A DNA stretch of 64,000 bases. Source: Streptomyces hyderabadensis (GTDB lineage Bacteria; Actinomycetota; Actinomycetes; Streptomycetales; Streptomycetaceae). The first letter of the stretch is position 1. Each line of letters starts with the position of its first letter. The stretch covers positions 1 to 64,000 of the forward strand of contig NZ_JAIOJZ010000027.1 of assembly GCF_020404845.1 (NCBI RefSeq), written 5' to 3'. The translations under genes were made by a program, and so were the position numbers. The notes below the pieces were generated by a model. It saw only the letters and a program-made list of their open reading frames with translations, did not search any database and was not told the DNA's origin. Below, piece by piece: positions 17,305 through 25,564 of the stretch.

Positions 17305-17946
17305 ATGGCCGGTACCGAGGACGCCTACACCGCAGAACCCTTCGTGCCGAGGCGCGGCGGCCTCCCCGCCCTGCGCGCGGCGGCAGCCGATTGCCGGGGC
17401 TGCCCCCTGCACCGGGACGCCACCCAGACCGTCTTCGGCGCCGGCCAGGCGTCCGCCCGCGTCATGCTCGTCGGCGAGCAGCCCGGCGACCAGGAGGACC
17501 GGCAGGGCAAGCCCTTCGTGGGCCCCGCCGGGCACCTCCTCGACCGGGCGCTGGCGGAAGCCGGCATCGACCCGGCGGACGCCTACGTCACCAACGCCGT
17601 CAAGCACTTCAAGTTCACCCGGGCCGAGCCCCGCAAGCGCCGTATCCACAAGGCGCCCACCCTGCGCGAGATGACCGCCTGCGGCCCCTGGCTGGCCGCC
17701 GAGCTGGACCGGGTGCAGCCCGAGCTGATCGTGGTGCTGGGTGCCACGGCCGGGAAGGCGCTGCTCGGCTCGTCGTTCCGGGTCACCCGGGTGCGCGGCA
17801 CGGTGCTGGAGGAGGAGATCCACGGGCGTCCGGAGCGGCTGGTGCCGACCGTGCACCCGTCGGCGGTGCTGCGGGCCGACGACCGGGAGGGGGCCTACCG
17901 GGGACTGGTCTCGGATCTGAAAGTCGCTGTCCGAGCACTCGGGTAA
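17305..17946 (+). CDS. udgX: UdgX-type uracil-DNA glycosylase
   Basis: 213 residues of the family-4-like uracil-DNA glycosylase group. The motif GEQPGDQEDRQGKPFVGPAG (57-76) and the loop RKRRIHKAPT (110-119, with His115) are the UdgX signatures. That His is known in mycobacterial UdgX to form a covalent bond with DNA after uracil excision. A CxxC pair (Cys30, Cys33) and Cys126 are candidate Fe-S ligands; the family-4 Cys near residue 101 is replaced by His. HPSAVLR near the end is the second active-site motif. ATG 17305 follows the inverted repeat; no strong Shine-Dalgarno is seen. Confidence 0.9.
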   Translation: MAGTEDAYTAEPFVPRRGGLPALRAAAADCRGCPLHRDATQTVFGAGQASARVMLVGEQPGDQEDRQGKPFVGPAGHLLDRALAEAGIDPADAYVTNAVKHFKFTRAEPRKRRIHKAPTLREMTACGPWLAAELDRVQPELIVVLGATAGKALLGSSFRVTRVRGTVLEEEIHGRPERLVPTVHPSAVLRADDREGAYRGLVSDLKVAVRALG

Positions 17947-17962
17947 TAGTTACCATGGCTCG

Positions 17963-18487
17963 GTGTCCCTTACTTTCACTTTCGATCCGGCCCTCACCCC
18001 CGACCTCCGCGACGGCGTCCTCGACCTGTGGACCGACGTCTCCAACGCCGGCGGCTCCGTCGGCTTCGTGCCGCCGGTGACGCGGGAGGACATCCGTCCC
18101 GAGCTGGTCAAGCACCTGGTGGGCATGGCCGAAGGGCGTACCCGTCTGCTCGTCGGACACGACGCGGAGGGGCGGGTGGCCGCCACCGCGTTCCTCGCCC
18201 TCAACACCCACCGGCTGATGAGGCACTGGCTGTGGCTCTACACGGTCATGGTCCACCCCCGCCACCAGGGCCGGGGCTACGGCCGGGACCTGATGGCCGC
18301 CGCCGCCGACGCCGCCCGCACCTGCGACGGCATCGAGGCGATACGCCTCACCTGCCGGGGCGGCCTCGGTCTGGAGCGGTTCTACGAGTCCTGCGGCTAC
18401 AAGGAGGTCGGCCGGGTCCCCGGCGCGATCCGGGTCGCCCCCGGCGACGACCGGGACGACATCTTCATGCTGCTGCCGCTGGGCTGA
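17963..18487 (+). CDS. GNAT-family N-acetyltransferase
   Basis: 174 residues with the GNAT acetyl-CoA-binding motif HPRHQGRGYGRDLM (about 97-110) and a C-terminal LERFYESCGYKEVGR segment. The acceptor substrate is unknown. A TACCAT -10 at 17951-17956 places the transcript start at GTG 17963, so the mRNA is probably leaderless. It starts only 16 bp after udgX. Confidence 0.88.
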   Translation: MSLTFTFDPALTPDLRDGVLDLWTDVSNAGGSVGFVPPVTREDIRPELVKHLVGMAEGRTRLLVGHDAEGRVAATAFLALNTHRLMRHWLWLYTVMVHPRHQGRGYGRDLMAAAADAARTCDGIEAIRLTCRGGLGLERFYESCGYKEVGRVPGAIRVAPGDDRDDIFMLLPLG

Positions 18488-18576
18488 CCCGCAGCCGACC
18501 CCCCTGCAAGGCCGGCGGTGCGGCATGTTTCACTGGACAGTGCCTCTTTGTGCCAGAAACGGAAGAGTGGATTGAG

Positions 18577-18876
18577 ATGCTCCGCTACACGCTGATGCGC
18601 CTCGGGATCTTCGTGGGCTGCCTCGTGGTCGTCTGGGGGCTCGTCTACGCCGGAGTGTTCCCGCGTGGCCTCGGCGACTCCAACGGCATGTGGATCCTGC
18701 TGCTCTCCCTGCTGATCTCCGCCCCGATCAGCTACGTCGCGCTGCGCAAGGAGCGGGACCGGGCCTCGGTCCAGGTCGCGGGCCGCGTGGAGCGCATGAA
18801 GGCCAACCTGGAGGCCAACCGCGGCCAGGAGGACGGTGCCGACGACACGGCGCGGGCCCAGGGCCAGACCTCGTAA
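18577..18876 (+). CDS. DUF4229 two-helix membrane protein
   Basis: 99 residues. Two hydrophobic helices (MRLGIFVGCLVVVWGLVYAG and WILLLSLLISAPISYVAL) are followed by a charged coil (KERDRASVQVAGRVERMK) typical of the actinobacterial DUF4229 family. It is often found near mqn genes; function unknown. A hairpin follows. Confidence 0.82.
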   Translation: MLRYTLMRLGIFVGCLVVVWGLVYAGVFPRGLGDSNGMWILLLSLLISAPISYVALRKERDRASVQVAGRVERMKANLEANRGQEDGADDTARAQGQTS

Positions 18877-18897
18877 CGTCCGTCACGTACGCACGCC

Positions 18898-18930
18898 GCC
18901 CCGGACTCCGATTTCATCGGAAACCGGGGC
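18898..18930 (+). terminator. Hairpin terminator after DUF4229 gene
   Basis: GCCCCGG (18898-18904) pairs with CCGGGGC (18924-18930), with an inner TCCGAT/ATCGGA stem. The downstream sequence is relatively T-rich. Confidence 0.75.
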
Positions 18931-18966
18931 ACTTTGCGTTTTGTGGGCAGTAGCGCACTCCTGCCT

Positions 18967-19010
18967 CTCAAAGTATGGCTTTGAGTGTCTCAAAGCATGG
19001 GTGTTAAAGT
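18967..19010 (+). promoter_or_regulatory. Promoter with CTCAAAG operator for leader peptide/symporter
   Basis: TTGAGT (18981-18986), an 18-bp spacer and TAAAGT (19005-19010) form a good promoter whose start would fall on or beside ATG 19018. CTCAAAG-N5-CTTTGAG (18967-18985) is a perfect inverted repeat overlapping the -35. A third CTCAAAG (18989-18995) lies 22 bp from the first, with CTCAAAGyATGG repeated exactly but one base. Binding protein unknown. Confidence 0.65.
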
Positions 19011-19017
19011 CGTGTGC

Positions 19018-19119
19018 ATGAAGCAAGCAGCCGCGCCCACCACACCACAGCGCCTCGCGCTCGTGGCGCGCCTGCACGTGGACCTCTGCCGGTGCGCGTC
19101 CGCGAACTGTCGCCCCTGA
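19018..19119 (+). CDS. Cysteine-rich leader peptide (33 aa) upstream of DAACS symporter
   Basis: ATG 19018 to TGA 19117-19119 encodes 33 residues ending RLHVDLCRCASANCRP. The HVDLxRxxSxxCR tail with clustered Cys matches what I recall as the actinobacterial 'putative leader peptide' class found before sulfur and cysteine genes. Stalling at scarce cysteinyl-tRNA could control the symporter gene that starts 72 bp later. The promoter predicts a leaderless transcript beginning at this ATG. A weak TGACGT/ACGTCA pair (19117-19122, 19145-19150) lies between the peptide stop and the symporter. Confidence 0.8.
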   Translation: MKQAAAPTTPQRLALVARLHVDLCRCASANCRP

Positions 19120-19191
19120 CGTTCCCCCCTCGCCAGTCGTTCCCACGTCAGCTCAGCGCGTCCCATTCCGCGTCCCGTCCCCCTACGGAGC

Positions 19192-20547
19192 ATGTCCGTG
19201 TCTTCACCCTCCCCGGCGCCGACGTCCTCGTCGAAGCCCTCGCCGTCCTTCACGAAGTACCTCAAGGTGCCCTTCTGGGCCCAGATACTCGCCGGTCTCG
19301 TCCTCGGCGTGCTGCTGGGCTGGCTGGCCCGCAGCCAGGACATATCCTGGCTGGTCACCACCCTGGAGAAGGTCGGTGACACCTTCATCGGCCTGCTGAA
19401 GCTGGCCGTCGCCCCGCTGGTCTTCTTCGCGATCCTCGTCTCGATCACCAACCTGCGGAAGGTCAACAACGCGGCCCGCCTGGCGTCCCGCACCCTCCTC
19501 TGGTTCATGATCACCTCGCTGATCGCGGTGGCCATCGGCCTCGCCATCGGCCTGGTCACCAACCCCGGCTCCGGCACCGGTCTCACCCCGGCCGACGGCG
19601 CCAAGCCCGAGCACACCGGGTCCTGGATCGACTTCCTGACCGGCATCGTGCCGACCGACGTGATCACGCCGTTCACCGAGCTGAACGTCCTGCAGATCGT
19701 CTTCATGGCGGCCGTCGCCGGTATCGCAGCCCTCCAGCTCGGCGAGAAGGCCCAGCCGATCCTGAACCTGAGCGAGTCGGTCCTCGAACTCCTCCAGAAG
19801 GCCCTGTGGTGGGTCATCCGCCTCGCCCCGCTCGGCACCGTCGGCCTCATCGGCAAGGCCATCGCCACCTACGGCTGGGACCTGATCGGCAAGTACGCCA
19901 CCTTCACCGCCGACATCTACGTCGGCTGCGCCATCGTGATGTTCGTGGTCTACCCGACGCTGCTCGCCACCGTCGCCAAGGCCAGCCCGCTCCAGTTCTT
20001 CAAGGGCGCCTGGCCCGCCATCCAGCTGGCCTTCGTCTCCCGCTCCTCGGTCGGCACCATGCCGCTGACCCAGAAGGTCACCGAGCGCCTCGGCGTCCCG
20101 AAGGAGTACGCGTCCTTCGCGGTGCCGTTCGGCGCGACGACCAAGATGGACGGCTGCGCCGCGATCTACCCGGCGATCGCCGCGATCTTCGTCGCGCAGA
20201 TCTTCGGCATCGACCTCGGGGTCGGCGACTACCTGCTGATCGCCTTCGTCTCGGTGGTCGGCTCCGCCGCCACGGCCGGCCTCACCGGCGCCACGGTGAT
20301 GCTCACCCTGACCCTGTCCACCCTGGGCCTGCCCATGGAGGGCGTCGGCCTGCTCCTCGCCATCGACCCGATCCTGGACATGATGCGGACGGCGACCAAC
20401 GTCGCGGGGCAGGCCCTCGTCCCGGTCATCGTCTCGGCCCGTGAGGGGCTGCTCGACCGCAAGGCCTACGACGAGGCGCACGCCTCGCCGATCGACGAGC
20501 CCGAGCGGGAGAAGCAGGACGCGGAGCCCGTTCCGGTCGCCGCCTGA
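19192..20547 (+). CDS. Dicarboxylate/amino acid:cation symporter (DAACS family)
   Basis: A 451-residue polytopic transporter. The serine-rich re-entrant loop FVSRSSVGTMP, the conserved TKMDGCAAIYP (NMDGT-like motif) and the TATNVAGQA substrate-site segment near the C-terminus define DAACS. Family members carry glutamate, C4-dicarboxylates or, as in TcyP, cystine. The cysteine-rich leader peptide directly upstream makes a sulfur amino acid substrate attractive (inference). CTACGGAGC precedes ATG 19192. A strong hairpin follows. Confidence 0.9.
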   Translation: MSVSSPSPAPTSSSKPSPSFTKYLKVPFWAQILAGLVLGVLLGWLARSQDISWLVTTLEKVGDTFIGLLKLAVAPLVFFAILVSITNLRKVNNAARLASRTLLWFMITSLIAVAIGLAIGLVTNPGSGTGLTPADGAKPEHTGSWIDFLTGIVPTDVITPFTELNVLQIVFMAAVAGIAALQLGEKAQPILNLSESVLELLQKALWWVIRLAPLGTVGLIGKAIATYGWDLIGKYATFTADIYVGCAIVMFVVYPTLLATVAKASPLQFFKGAWPAIQLAFVSRSSVGTMPLTQKVTERLGVPKEYASFAVPFGATTKMDGCAAIYPAIAAIFVAQIFGIDLGVGDYLLIAFVSVVGSAATAGLTGATVMLTLTLSTLGLPMEGVGLLLAIDPILDMMRTATNVAGQALVPVIVSAREGLLDRKAYDEAHASPIDEPEREKQDAEPVPVAA

Positions 20548-20568
20548 CCGTCGACCGACAGTTCGCAC

Positions 20569-20601
20569 GACGCCCCGTACCGGGATCCGGTGCGGGGCGT
20601 C
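20569..20601 (+). terminator. Hairpin terminator after symporter
   Basis: GACGCCCCG pairs with CGGGGCGTC, with ACCGG/CCGGT continuing the stem around a GAT loop. Confidence 0.8.
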
Positions 20602-20705
20602 CTGCTGCACGGGTGCGGCCCCGGCCCGAACCGCCGGGCCTGGACCGGGCCCGTACGCCTGCCTACGCTGGACACGTCCCGATGGCGCCGGGCGGGGGGC
20701 GGAGC

Positions 20706-20996
20706 ATGAGCGCGGAACATGTCGTGGGCATCGTCGGGATCGTCGTCGTCGCGGCGGGCCTCGTGGTCATCGAGGAGATCCTGCGCAGGGACATCAAGAA
20801 GCACGGGAAGCGGGTCTTCCCCGCCCCGAAACCGCGGTGTGCGTCCTGCGGACACGACGACGCGTATCACTGGCGGGGCAGTTGCCGGTACGAGCGCGGT
20901 GACGTCCGCGAGGGGAACGACTCCTACGGCACCACCTGGAAGGGGTACACCACCCCGAAGCTGTGCGGTTGCACCAGGACACCGTCTCAGCTGTAG
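20706..20996 (+). CDS. Small membrane protein with Cys-rich C-terminal module
   Basis: 96 residues. An N-terminal helix (VVGIVGIVVVAAGLVVIEE) is followed by a soluble part with CASC, later RGSC and a final CGC, plus histidines, suggesting a small zinc-binding fold. No family recognised. Its end overlaps the end of the convergent small gene by 10 bp. Confidence 0.7.
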   Translation: MSAEHVVGIVGIVVVAAGLVVIEEILRRDIKKHGKRVFPAPKPRCASCGHDDAYHWRGSCRYERGDVREGNDSYGTTWKGYTTPKLCGCTRTPSQL

Positions 20997-21139
20997 TCCG
21001 ACCAGTGACCCACCTCGGGGTCGGACGTGTCGCGGTGCACGGGGTTGTGGGTGTCCACGGAGACCCACACGAGGAACGCGCCCGCGCAGACCCCCAGCAG
21101 ACCGATCGGAATCAGTACGGCGATCAGCCACTCCGGCAT
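20987..21139 (-). CDS. Hypothetical 50-aa single-pass membrane peptide
   Basis: MPEWLIAVLIPIGLLGVCAG begins a one-helix protein with a short hydrophilic tail. ATG 21139 is chosen since GGGGGGAT lies just upstream of it on the minus strand. It is convergent with the preceding gene; function unknown. Confidence 0.6.
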   Translation of the reverse strand: MPEWLIAVLIPIGLLGVCAGAFLVWVSVDTHNPVHRDTSDPEVGHWSDYS

Positions 21140-21276
21140 GGATCCCCCCATCGTCGGCGGGCCGTGACGTTCATCGTCCCACCACGCGTCGTCGATGCGC
21201 AGGGCCGTGCCGTGTCGCACCGTGCCGGGTGCGCGGTCGTCCCGGTCACCGCCGCACGGACCGTACGCTGATGGGC

Positions 21277-21963
21277 ATGGGTGCAGGGAAGACCAAGCGG
21301 ATGCCGCGTGCGGTCCGCGAGCAGCAGATGCTGGACGCCGCGGTGAGCGTCTTCGGGCGGCGCGGGTACATGGCGGCGTCGATGGACGAGATCGCCGAAC
21401 TGGCGGGCGTGTCCAAGCCGCTGGTGTATCTCTACCTGAACTCGAAGGACGACCTCTTCAGCGCCTGCATCCGCCGCGAGGCCCGCGCCCTCACCGAGGC
21501 GGTGCGGGCCGGGGTGCGTCCGGGGCTGTCCGCCGACGGGCAACTCTGGTCGGGGCTGCGGGCGTTCTTCGACCACACCGCGCACCACCCGGACGCCTGG
21601 CGGGTGCTGCACCTGCACGCCCGGACGCACGGCGAGCGGTTCGCGGCCGAGGTCGCGGCGATGCGCGAGGAGATCGTCGCGTTCGTGACGCAGCTGATCG
21701 CCGCCGCGGCGCGCGACGCGCACCGGGACCCGCACCTGCCCGAGGGCGAGGTCGCCGGGCTGGCCGAGGCGCTGGTCGGCGCCGCCGAGTCGCTGGCCGA
21801 CTGGGCGGGCGCCACCGAGGGCGTCACCGCCAAGCAGGCGGCGGCGACCCTGATGAACTTCGCCTGGGCCGGTCTGGGCGACCTGATGACGGGTCGGCCG
21901 TGGACCCCGCCCGAGGAGGCGGGGACCGGGCCGGAGCCGGTGGTGGCTCAGGCCGCCGGGTAG
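21277..21963 (+). CDS. TetR-family regulator, probably of the adjacent fatty-acid genes
   Basis: 228 residues. The N-terminal helix-turn-helix YMAASMDEIAELAGVSKPLV, followed by YLYLNSKDDLF, is typical of TetR proteins. ATG 21277 fits a leaderless transcript from TACGCT at 21264-21269; ATG 21271 is also possible. It is next to MaoC, FabG-like and thiolase genes whose intergenic region carries a TTAC-type palindrome that it may bind (inference). It overlaps the convergent maoC end by 16 bp. Confidence 0.87.
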   Translation: MGAGKTKRMPRAVREQQMLDAAVSVFGRRGYMAASMDEIAELAGVSKPLVYLYLNSKDDLFSACIRREARALTEAVRAGVRPGLSADGQLWSGLRAFFDHTAHHPDAWRVLHLHARTHGERFAAEVAAMREEIVAFVTQLIAAAARDAHRDPHLPEGEVAGLAEALVGAAESLADWAGATEGVTAKQAAATLMNFAWAGLGDLMTGRPWTPPEEAGTGPEPVVAQAAG

Positions 21964-22823
21964 GGCCCGACCTCGCCGGACAGGTGCAGCCGCCGACCTG
22001 CGCCGGCGCCGCGCAGTTCGAACCGGCCGTCCTCGGCGCCGTACGCCACCGTCCCCGGCAGCAGCACCGGCGCCCGGAACTCCGCCCGGACCACGGCCGC
22101 GTCCGGCGTCCCGTGCTCGGCCAGGCACCGGGCCACGGTCCACATGCCGTGCGCGACGGCCCGCGGGAAGCCGAACAGGCGGGCGGTGAGCGGGTACAGG
22201 TGGATCGGGTTGCGGTCCCCGGAGGCGGCACCGTAGCGGCGTCCGACGTCCCCGGCGAGTCGCCACTCGGCGCGCACGGGCAGGGGCGTCCGGTCGCCCG
22301 AGGGGGTCTTCGCGGCGGCGGTCGGTGCGGGGGCGCGGTGCCGGGCCAGGTAGGTGCTGCGGGACTCCCACACGAGGTCCCCGCCGGTGCGGACCTCCGT
22401 GACCACCGTCGCCTCGGTGCCGCGCCGGTGCGGGGCCAGCTTCTCGACGTGCACCGCGAGTTCGTGCTCACCGGTCGCGGGCATGGCGGTGCGCCGGGTG
22501 ATGCCGATGGAGGTGTGGACGAGTCCGAGCAGGGGCAGCGGGAAGTCCCGGGCGCTCATCAGGCGCATGGCCAGCGGGAAGCCCAGGACGTGCGGATACG
22601 TCACCGGAAGCGTGTCCGCGCCGGTCGCGAACCCGCACACCCGCTCGTACGCCGCCAGTCGCGCGAGGTCCACGCGCAGGCCGGGCAGCACCAGCCGGGT
22701 GCGCGGGAAGTCCGCGTCCGGGCGGGGGCGCCGCAGCGGTGACAGGAGCGCGCCGCGGGCGAGCAGCGGGGCGAGCGCGGGGACGCCGGTGAGGGTGCTG
22801 GTGGTCGGGGCCGCGGTGGTCAT
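21948..22823 (-). CDS. MaoC-like hot-dog dehydratase/enoyl-CoA hydratase
   Basis: 291 residues, two hot-dog halves. The C-terminal half carries the hydratase 2 motif YGAASGDRNPIHLYP (Asp and His catalytic) and VAHGMWT. It likely hydrates 2-enoyl thioesters in fatty acid breakdown or modification. The ATG overlaps the stop of the FabG-like gene upstream (ATGA), so the two are coupled. Confidence 0.88.
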   Translation of the reverse strand: MTTAAPTTSTLTGVPALAPLLARGALLSPLRRPRPDADFPRTRLVLPGLRVDLARLAAYERVCGFATGADTLPVTYPHVLGFPLAMRLMSARDFPLPLLGLVHTSIGITRRTAMPATGEHELAVHVEKLAPHRRGTEATVVTEVRTGGDLVWESRSTYLARHRAPAPTAAAKTPSGDRTPLPVRAEWRLAGDVGRRYGAASGDRNPIHLYPLTARLFGFPRAVAHGMWTVARCLAEHGTPDAAVVRAEFRAPVLLPGTVAYGAEDGRFELRGAGAGRRLHLSGEVGPYPAA

Positions 22824-24115
22824 CAGGCCCCCAGCAGGCTCTGGCCGCAGACCCGTACGACCTGGCCGTTGACCGCGCCGGAGGCCGGGTGGGCGAGCCA
22901 GGCGGTGGTCCGGGCGACGTCGACGGGCAGGCCGCCCTGGGCGAGGGAGTTCATGCGGCGGCCGGCCTCGCGGATGAAGAGCGGGACCGCCGCCGTCATC
23001 TTCGTCTCGATGAACCCCGGCGCCACCGCGTTCACCGTCACCCCGTGGGCGTCGAGTGCGCGCGGTGCCAGCGAGCGGACCAGGCCGACGATCCCGGCCT
23101 TGCTGGCGCCGTAGTTGGTCTGGCCCGCGTTTCCCGCCAGCCCCGCGATGGAGGCCGTCGCCACGATCCGGCCGCCCCGGTTGACGGCGCCCGCGGCGAG
23201 CAGCGCGTCCGTGGTGCGCAGGACGCTGGCGAGATTGACGTCGAGCACGGAACTCCAGCGCTCGGCGGGCATGTTGACCAGGCGCCGGTCGCGGGTGATG
23301 CCCGCGTTGTGGACCAGGACGTCGATCCCGCCGGGCAGCGCGGCGGCGATCCGCTCACCCGCGTCGGCGGCCGTGATGTCCAGCGCGAGGGCGGTGCCGC
23401 CGAGGCGTTCGGCGGCCCGGCGGGCGGCGTCCTCGGCCTGCGGCACGTCCAGGACGACGACCTGGGCGCCCTGCCCGGCCAGCGTCTCGGCGACGGCCGC
23501 GCCGATGCCGCGTGCGGCGCCGGTGACCAGGGCGGTGCGCCCGGCGAGGGGGAGGGACCAGTCGTCGGGGCCCACGCCCTGGTCCGCGGTGCCGACCTCG
23601 ATCACCTGGCCGCTGACGTAGGCGGAGGCGGGGGAGAGGAGGAAGCGGAGGGTGGACTCGGCGGGCGCCGCGGCGGTGAGCCGTACCAGGTTGACCGTCC
23701 TGCCCCGCCCGATCTCCTTGCCGAGCGAGCGGGTGAACCCCTCCAACGCCTGCTGGGCGGCGGCCTGGTGGTGGTCGGCCGCATCCAGCGGGGCGCCGAG
23801 CACCACCACGCGGCCGCTCGCGGCGACGGACCGTACGACGGGATGCAGGGCGGCGTGCACCTCGGCGAGCGCGTCGACGTCCCGTACGCCGGTGGCGTCG
23901 AGGACGACGGCGGCGGGCCGGCCGTCCTCGTCCCGGGGCAGGCCGGTGCGGGCCAGGACGGGGGCGAGGTCGAGGTCCGGCTTGCCGGCCGTGAGGTGCA
24001 GCAGACCGCCGTCGAGCGCGTCCCGCCGCAGCTCGGCGGGTTGCGGCAGCCCCAGCCGGCGGGTGAGGAAACGGCCCGGTGCGGTGCCGGTGAAGCTGAG
24101 ATAGCGGTCGGCCAT
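22823..24115 (-). CDS. High-molecular-weight 3-oxoacyl-ACP/CoA reductase (FabG4-like)
   Basis: 430 residues, two fused Rossmann units. The N-terminal half (about 1-200) is a flavodoxin-like degenerate domain. The C-terminal half is a classical SDR with TGAARGIG cofactor loop, HNAG, a Ser in ATASIAG and YGASK catalytic Tyr/Lys. This layout matches mycobacterial FabG4, an NADH-dependent 3-oxoacyl-CoA reductase. ATG 24115 begins the conserved MADRYLSF. It faces the thiolase gene across a palindromic operator. Confidence 0.88.
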   Translation of the reverse strand: MADRYLSFTGTAPGRFLTRRLGLPQPAELRRDALDGGLLHLTAGKPDLDLAPVLARTGLPRDEDGRPAAVVLDATGVRDVDALAEVHAALHPVVRSVAASGRVVVLGAPLDAADHHQAAAQQALEGFTRSLGKEIGRGRTVNLVRLTAAAPAESTLRFLLSPASAYVSGQVIEVGTADQGVGPDDWSLPLAGRTALVTGAARGIGAAVAETLAGQGAQVVVLDVPQAEDAARRAAERLGGTALALDITAADAGERIAAALPGGIDVLVHNAGITRDRRLVNMPAERWSSVLDVNLASVLRTTDALLAAGAVNRGGRIVATASIAGLAGNAGQTNYGASKAGIVGLVRSLAPRALDAHGVTVNAVAPGFIETKMTAAVPLFIREAGRRMNSLAQGGLPVDVARTTAWLAHPASGAVNGQVVRVCGQSLLGA

Positions 24116-24217
24116 GTCTGTCTCCCAGGCGGCTGATGGGGATCCCCCCGCGCGAGCGTGTTCGAGCGTGGGGGAGGGGCCGGAGACCGGCGGTCGGGCT
24201 CGCGGCGCCCACAACTG

Positions 24218-24247
24218 CTTACTCTGGAGTAAGGTTACCGGAGGTAA
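24218..24247. promoter_or_regulatory. Tandem TTAC palindromes between fabG-like and thiolase genes
   Basis: CTTACTCTGGAGTAAG (24218-24233) is a perfect 16-bp palindrome apart from its central TG. TTACC-GGA-GGTAA follows at 24235-24247. Both lie in the divergent promoter region of fatty-acid genes. They are likely operators of the nearby TetR protein, whose centres are 15-16 bp apart. Confidence 0.65.
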
Positions 24248-24277
24248 GCCTATGGCACGGGTGAGGAGCAGGTCGAG

Positions 24278-25564
24278 ATGAGCCCTCTGACAGCGCAGCC
24301 CACACGCCGCGTCGCGGTCCTCGGCGGCGCCCGCGTCCCCTTCGCCCGCTCCGACGGGCCGTACGCCACCGCCTCCAACCAGGAGATGCTCACCGCCGCC
24401 CTGGACGCCCTGGTCGAGCGGCACGGCCTCCAGGGGCCGGGCGCGGTCGGCGAGTTCGTGGCCGGCGCGGTCCTCAAGCACAGCCGGGACTTCAACCTCG
24501 CCCGCGAGACCGTCCTCGGCTCGGCCCTCGACCCGCGCACCCCCGCCTACGACATCCAGCAGGCCTGCGGCACCGGACTCCAGGCCGTGATCGCCGCCGC
24601 CAACAAGATCGCCCTCGGCCAGACCGAGTCCGCGATCGCGGGCGGCGCGGACACCGCGAGCGACGCCCCGCTCGGGGTCAACGACCGCCTGCGCCGCATC
24701 CTCTTGGAGGCCCGCCGGGCGAAGACCACCGGCGGCAGACTGAAGGCGCTGGCCAAGGTCCGCCCGGGACACCTGGTGCCCGACATCCCCCGAAACGCCG
24801 AGCCGCGCACCGGCCTGTCCATGGGCGAGCACGCCGCGGTCACCGCACGCGCCTGGGGCATCTCCCGTGAGGAACAGGACGCGTTGGCCGCCGCGAGCCA
24901 CCAGCGGCTGGCGGCGGCGTACGAACGCGGGCTCTTCCAGGACCTGGTGGTCCCCTTCCGCGGCCTGGCCCGCGACCAGAACCTGCGCCCCGGCTCGACG
25001 GTGGAGAAACTGGCCGCACTCAAGCCGGTGTTCGGCCTCGACGCCCCCGGCCCCACCATGACGGCGGGCAACTCCACGCCGCTGACCGACGGCGCCGCCA
25101 CGGTGCTGCTGGCGAGCGAGGAGTGGGCCGAGGCCCGGGGCCTCGAACCCCTCGCCTACCTCACCGCGTACGAGACGGCGGCCGTGGACTTCGTCGGCGG
25201 GGACGTGGCCGACGGGGAGGACGGCCTGCTGATGGCCCCGGCCTACGCGGTCCCGCGGATGCTGGAGCGGGCCGGGCTCGGCACCGGGGACTTCGACCTC
25301 GTCGAGATCCACGAGGCGTTCGCGTCCCAGGTGCTGGCCACGCTGGCCGCCTGGGAGAAGCGCGGCCTGGCCCCGGTGGACCGGGCCCGGCTGAACGTGG
25401 CGGGCTCCTCCCTCGCCACCGGCCACCCCTTCGCCGCCACCGGCGCCCGCATCGTGGCGACGCTGGCCACCCTGCTGGCCGAGCGGGGAGGTCCGGGGCG
25501 CGGCCTGATCTCCGTCTGCGCGGCGGGCGGCCAGGGCGTCACCGCCATACTGGAACGAACGTGA
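24278..25564 (+). CDS. Acetyl-CoA C-acyltransferase (thiolase)
   Basis: 428 residues of the thiolase superfamily, FadI/FadA type. The acyl-accepting Cys is in QQACGTGLQAV (about residue 94). GHPFAATGAR provides the catalytic His and CAAGGQG the second Cys near the C-terminus. It performs the last step of beta-oxidation or its reverse and with the divergent reductase and hydratase covers three steps of the cycle. Confidence 0.92.
   Translation: MSPLTAQPTRRVAVLGGARVPFARSDGPYATASNQEMLTAALDALVERHGLQGPGAVGEFVAGAVLKHSRDFNLARETVLGSALDPRTPAYDIQQACGTGLQAVIAAANKIALGQTESAIAGGADTASDAPLGVNDRLRRILLEARRAKTTGGRLKALAKVRPGHLVPDIPRNAEPRTGLSMGEHAAVTARAWGISREEQDALAAASHQRLAAAYERGLFQDLVVPFRGLARDQNLRPGSTVEKLAALKPVFGLDAPGPTMTAGNSTPLTDGAATVLLASEEWAEARGLEPLAYLTAYETAAVDFVGGDVADGEDGLLMAPAYAVPRMLERAGLGTGDFDLVEIHEAFASQVLATLAAWEKRGLAPVDRARLNVAGSSLATGHPFAATGARIVATLATLLAERGGPGRGLISVCAAGGQGVTAILERT

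Noticed and set aside
19117..19150. TGACGT/ACGTCA stem between leader peptide and symporter as an attenuator
   Set aside because: Only six pairs with a 22-base loop; no competing structure could be drawn.
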